Assembly: GCA_021414085.1 (NCBI GenBank)
Contig: JAIOPC010000014.1
Coordinates: 558,001-622,000 of the forward strand
Direction: 5' to 3'
DNA length: 64,000 bases
DNA from: Actinomycetes bacterium
GTDB lineage: Bacteria; Actinomycetota; Acidimicrobiia; Acidimicrobiales; Ilumatobacteraceae
Made by a program: the position numbers and the translations under genes. How positions within the stretch are numbered: the first letter of the stretch is position 1; each line of letters starts with the position of its first letter. The notes below the pieces were generated by a model. It had not been told where the DNA came from. It worked only from the letters and a program-made list of their open reading frames with translations, and ran no database searches. Positions 62,393 to 64,000 of the stretch are shown in pieces.

Positions 62393-62560
62393 GGGAATCA
62401 GGGATTGTACAGATCGCCGCCGAACAGTGGTCGAACTGGGGCAACGAAGGAGCCGCCCCGCCGAAGGCCGTCTGGTCAACTTGGCGCAAGCACGTGCCGA
62501 TGAATGCAGAGTAGAATTAGGTGTACCGAACTAGGTGTACAGGACCAGAGGGGACCTTCG
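62393..62560. other. Divergent intergenic region, no gene
   Basis: 168 bp between the exporter operon and the secreted repeat protein. It holds TACAAT toward the exporter and, on the plus strand, TAGAAT (62512-62517), a pair of direct repeats and a Shine-Dalgarno. No ORF or RNA gene seen. Confidence 0.6.
62518..62540 (+). repeat. Direct repeat TAGGTGTAC x2 in the leader of the secreted protein gene
   Basis: TAGGTGTAC at 62518-62526 and 62532-62540, start-to-start 14 bp, right after TAGAAT and before the Shine-Dalgarno GAGGGGA at 62548-62554. Near the expected transcription start, so an operator or an mRNA-binding site is possible. Confidence 0.55.
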
Positions 62561-64000
62561 ATGACTCGACGTATTCGACGGGGCGCATGTGTGGTAGCGC
62601 TGTTCACGACCGCGATTGCGACGGTCAACTTTGCGGGTGTCGCGCCCGCCAGCGCAGCGATCAACATCTCATTCACGCTCACCACCAACGGGTCGAGCGG
62701 ACTCGCGAACATCGATGCGGGCTACGGCAACTGCGGGGGCACTTCGCCCGATGGTGGTGTATCCGGTTACGACGGCTCGTTCTTCTGGGATTCCAGCGGG
62801 AGTTTGAGGACCAATACGCCAATTTGGACGCTTCCTCCCACCCAAGTGCCGAATCCTGGGATCAACTGTGGTGGGGCGACCTTGTCGATTGTTCGCCTCG
62901 AGCTCTACCCGAACGGCCACTCGTACGACCCGTGGTCGGGCGACTACGGCGGGGCGCACGCACAGCGCGAGAAAGGCAAGGACGGCGCCGGTTTCGCCAA
63001 CTTCGGAACGGTGCCGATTCCCACGGTTGGTGTCGCTGGTGGGTTTCGGATCGAGGGCGACATCGTGTCGTCGACACCAGTGCCCGACGGTCGTGTGAAG
63101 GTAGACCTCTTCCAGATCGGGTGCATTCCACCCGATGTGTGTGCACAGCCACCGGTCACGGAGACAGGCGCCGAAGTCGGCGCCTTCACGTCTGGGGCGA
63201 ACAAGGGCAAGCGATGGACCGGCAGCGTTGGCTGGCCGGGGCATTACCTCGCGTTCGTGGAAGACACTGCAACCGGTCGCAAGGTTCACGGCTTCATGGA
63301 GCTGTACGAAGGCCAGGTGCAGACTCTGGATCTCGATGCCTCATGTTTCGGCATGTTGACGTGCTACTACGACTTGGGCGGGCCGGGCGCGGCACAGGGC
63401 GGTTTCCATCCGCTCTCGCCGACTCGAATCCTCGACACGCGAACCGCGACGGGCATCACGAACGGGCAAATGACACCCGGAGACGGTCGCTCCACCAATG
63501 GCGATGGGTACAAGCGCCAGGCGACGATGCGCAACCACGAACTGAAGGTGACTGGCGTCGGCGGAATCCCTGCGGCCGGAGTGTCGGCGGTGTTGCTGAA
63601 CGTGACTGCCGTTGCAACCTCGCCAGGCTTTCTGACGGTGTACCCACGCCCCCCTATGCCTGCGGACACCATCTTCTGGGATCAAGGCACGTTCGGTCCG
63701 CTTCCATCAACCTCAAACCTGAACTTCGTCGAGGGTGAAGTCACACCAAACCTGGTTCTGGTGAAGGTTGGCGCTGGCGGCACGATTCGATTCTCGTACT
63801 CGGGCTCCGCGCCGATGCACGTGATCGCAGATGTGGCCGGTTGGTTCGATACTGGTGAACCGACGACCGCAGCTAATGGCTTAGGCTTTACCGGGATTAC
63901 GCCAGTTCGTTTGATGGATACCCGTAATGGGATTGGCGACACAATCGGGCGCTTTCAACCCGGCGACAATCGGTCGTTGCAAGTCACCGGCATATTTGGC
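62561..64000 (+). CDS. Secreted beta-repeat protein, 3' end outside window
   Basis: At least 480 aa, open to the window edge. Signal peptide (RRIRRGACVVALF... ending PASA) with probable cleavage before AINISF. A domain of about 260 residues, rich in Gly and Cys (NCGG, INCGG, IGCIPP, CFGM), is not recognised. After it, repeat units like those at 1-1562: RILDTR, VSAVLLNVTAVA, SNLNF, VIADVAGWF, then a second RLMDTR. Shine-Dalgarno GAGGGGA lies 6 nt before the ATG. Probably exported and surface-associated. Confidence 0.82.
   Translation, partial: MTRRIRRGACVVALFTTAIATVNFAGVAPASAAINISFTLTTNGSSGLANIDAGYGNCGGTSPDGGVSGYDGSFFWDSSGSLRTNTPIWTLPPTQVPNPGINCGGATLSIVRLELYPNGHSYDPWSGDYGGAHAQREKGKDGAGFANFGTVPIPTVGVAGGFRIEGDIVSSTPVPDGRVKVDLFQIGCIPPDVCAQPPVTETGAEVGAFTSGANKGKRWTGSVGWPGHYLAFVEDTATGRKVHGFMELYEGQVQTLDLDASCFGMLTCYYDLGGPGAAQGGFHPLSPTRILDTRTATGITNGQMTPGDGRSTNGDGYKRQATMRNHELKVTGVGGIPAAGVSAVLLNVTAVATSPGFLTVYPRPPMPADTIFWDQGTFGPLPSTSNLNFVEGEVTPNLVLVKVGAGGTIRFSYSGSAPMHVIADVAGWFDTGEPTTAANGLGFTGITPVRLMDTRNGIGDTIGRFQPGDNRSLQVTGIFG

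Noticed and set aside
62521-63738. 405-residue plus-strand ORF near the right end
   Set aside because: Its frame lies one base off the real secreted-protein gene, has no coherent domains and is rich in Arg/Cys; the in-frame protein from 62561 has a signal peptide and known repeats.

Overview
The window looks like a surface-glycan locus from a high-GC actinobacterium, probably class Acidimicrobiia (Ilumatobacter-like). This is inference, because no marker gene is present. It rests on high-GC codon use, a mycothiol-dependent-type enzyme (11973-12773), the actinobacterial LDTR/SNLNF/GWF secreted repeats at both ends, and many genes whose start codon lies 6-10 nt after a TANNNT -10 box, meaning leaderless or nearly leaderless mRNAs. 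Gene density is very high. No intergenic stretch exceeds about 170 bp, and I saw no tRNA, rRNA, CRISPR array, transposase or phage gene.

Layout. 1-5485: a truncated secreted CAP protein, a GT2-methyltransferase fusion, a hemolysin III protein, an acyl-CoA dehydrogenase and a small membrane protein. 5482-21412: GT2 enzymes, large multi-spanning GT-C-like or YfhO-like membrane proteins, methyltransferases, and an AlgI/AlgJ-like O-acetylation pair. 21479-33006: a PglK/MsbA-type ABC exporter, a PhyH-family dioxygenase, an alpha/beta hydrolase and a complete pseudaminic acid pathway (PseG-PseH fusion, PseI, PseC, PseB, PseF), followed by a large GT-B-like protein that is a candidate pseudaminyltransferase and an FkbM methyltransferase. 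33038-43892: GT2 with its DUF2304 partner, GDP-fucose synthase-like reductase, GT8, a WxcM/QdtA cupin, a sugar aminotransferase, UDP-glucose dehydrogenase, and small coiled-coil proteins including a tandem duplicate. 43999-55670: a Wzy/WaaL-type membrane protein, a bacillosamine-type operon (PglD, PglE, PglC and PglF homologues), a double GT4 protein, a Wzz-like protein and a Wzx-like flippase. 55723-62392: UDP-xylose synthase-like enzyme, GalE, a GT-A/GT-B fusion, and a Wzm/Wzt ABC exporter. 62561-64000: a secreted repeat protein that runs off the window.

How it may work together (inference). UDP-GlcNAc feeds two branches. PglF-E-D would make UDP-diacetyl-bacillosamine, which the PglC-like phosphoglycosyl transferase would load onto undecaprenyl phosphate. 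PseB-C-H-G-I-F would make CMP-pseudaminic acid for a terminal or branch position. About a dozen glycosyltransferases, O-acetylases and methyltransferases would extend and decorate the chain. Three export routes are encoded: PglK-like, Wzx/Wzy and Wzm/Wzt. No STT3/PglB oligosaccharyltransferase is visible, so transfer to protein, if it occurs, would have to use the WaaL/PglL-type protein at 43999-45294. The best candidate for an undescribed system is this combination of bacillosamine initiation and pseudaminic acid in an actinobacterium.

Start codons were chosen from -10 boxes, Shine-Dalgarno sites, stop/start overlaps and family N-termini, so several differ from the longest possible reading frame.
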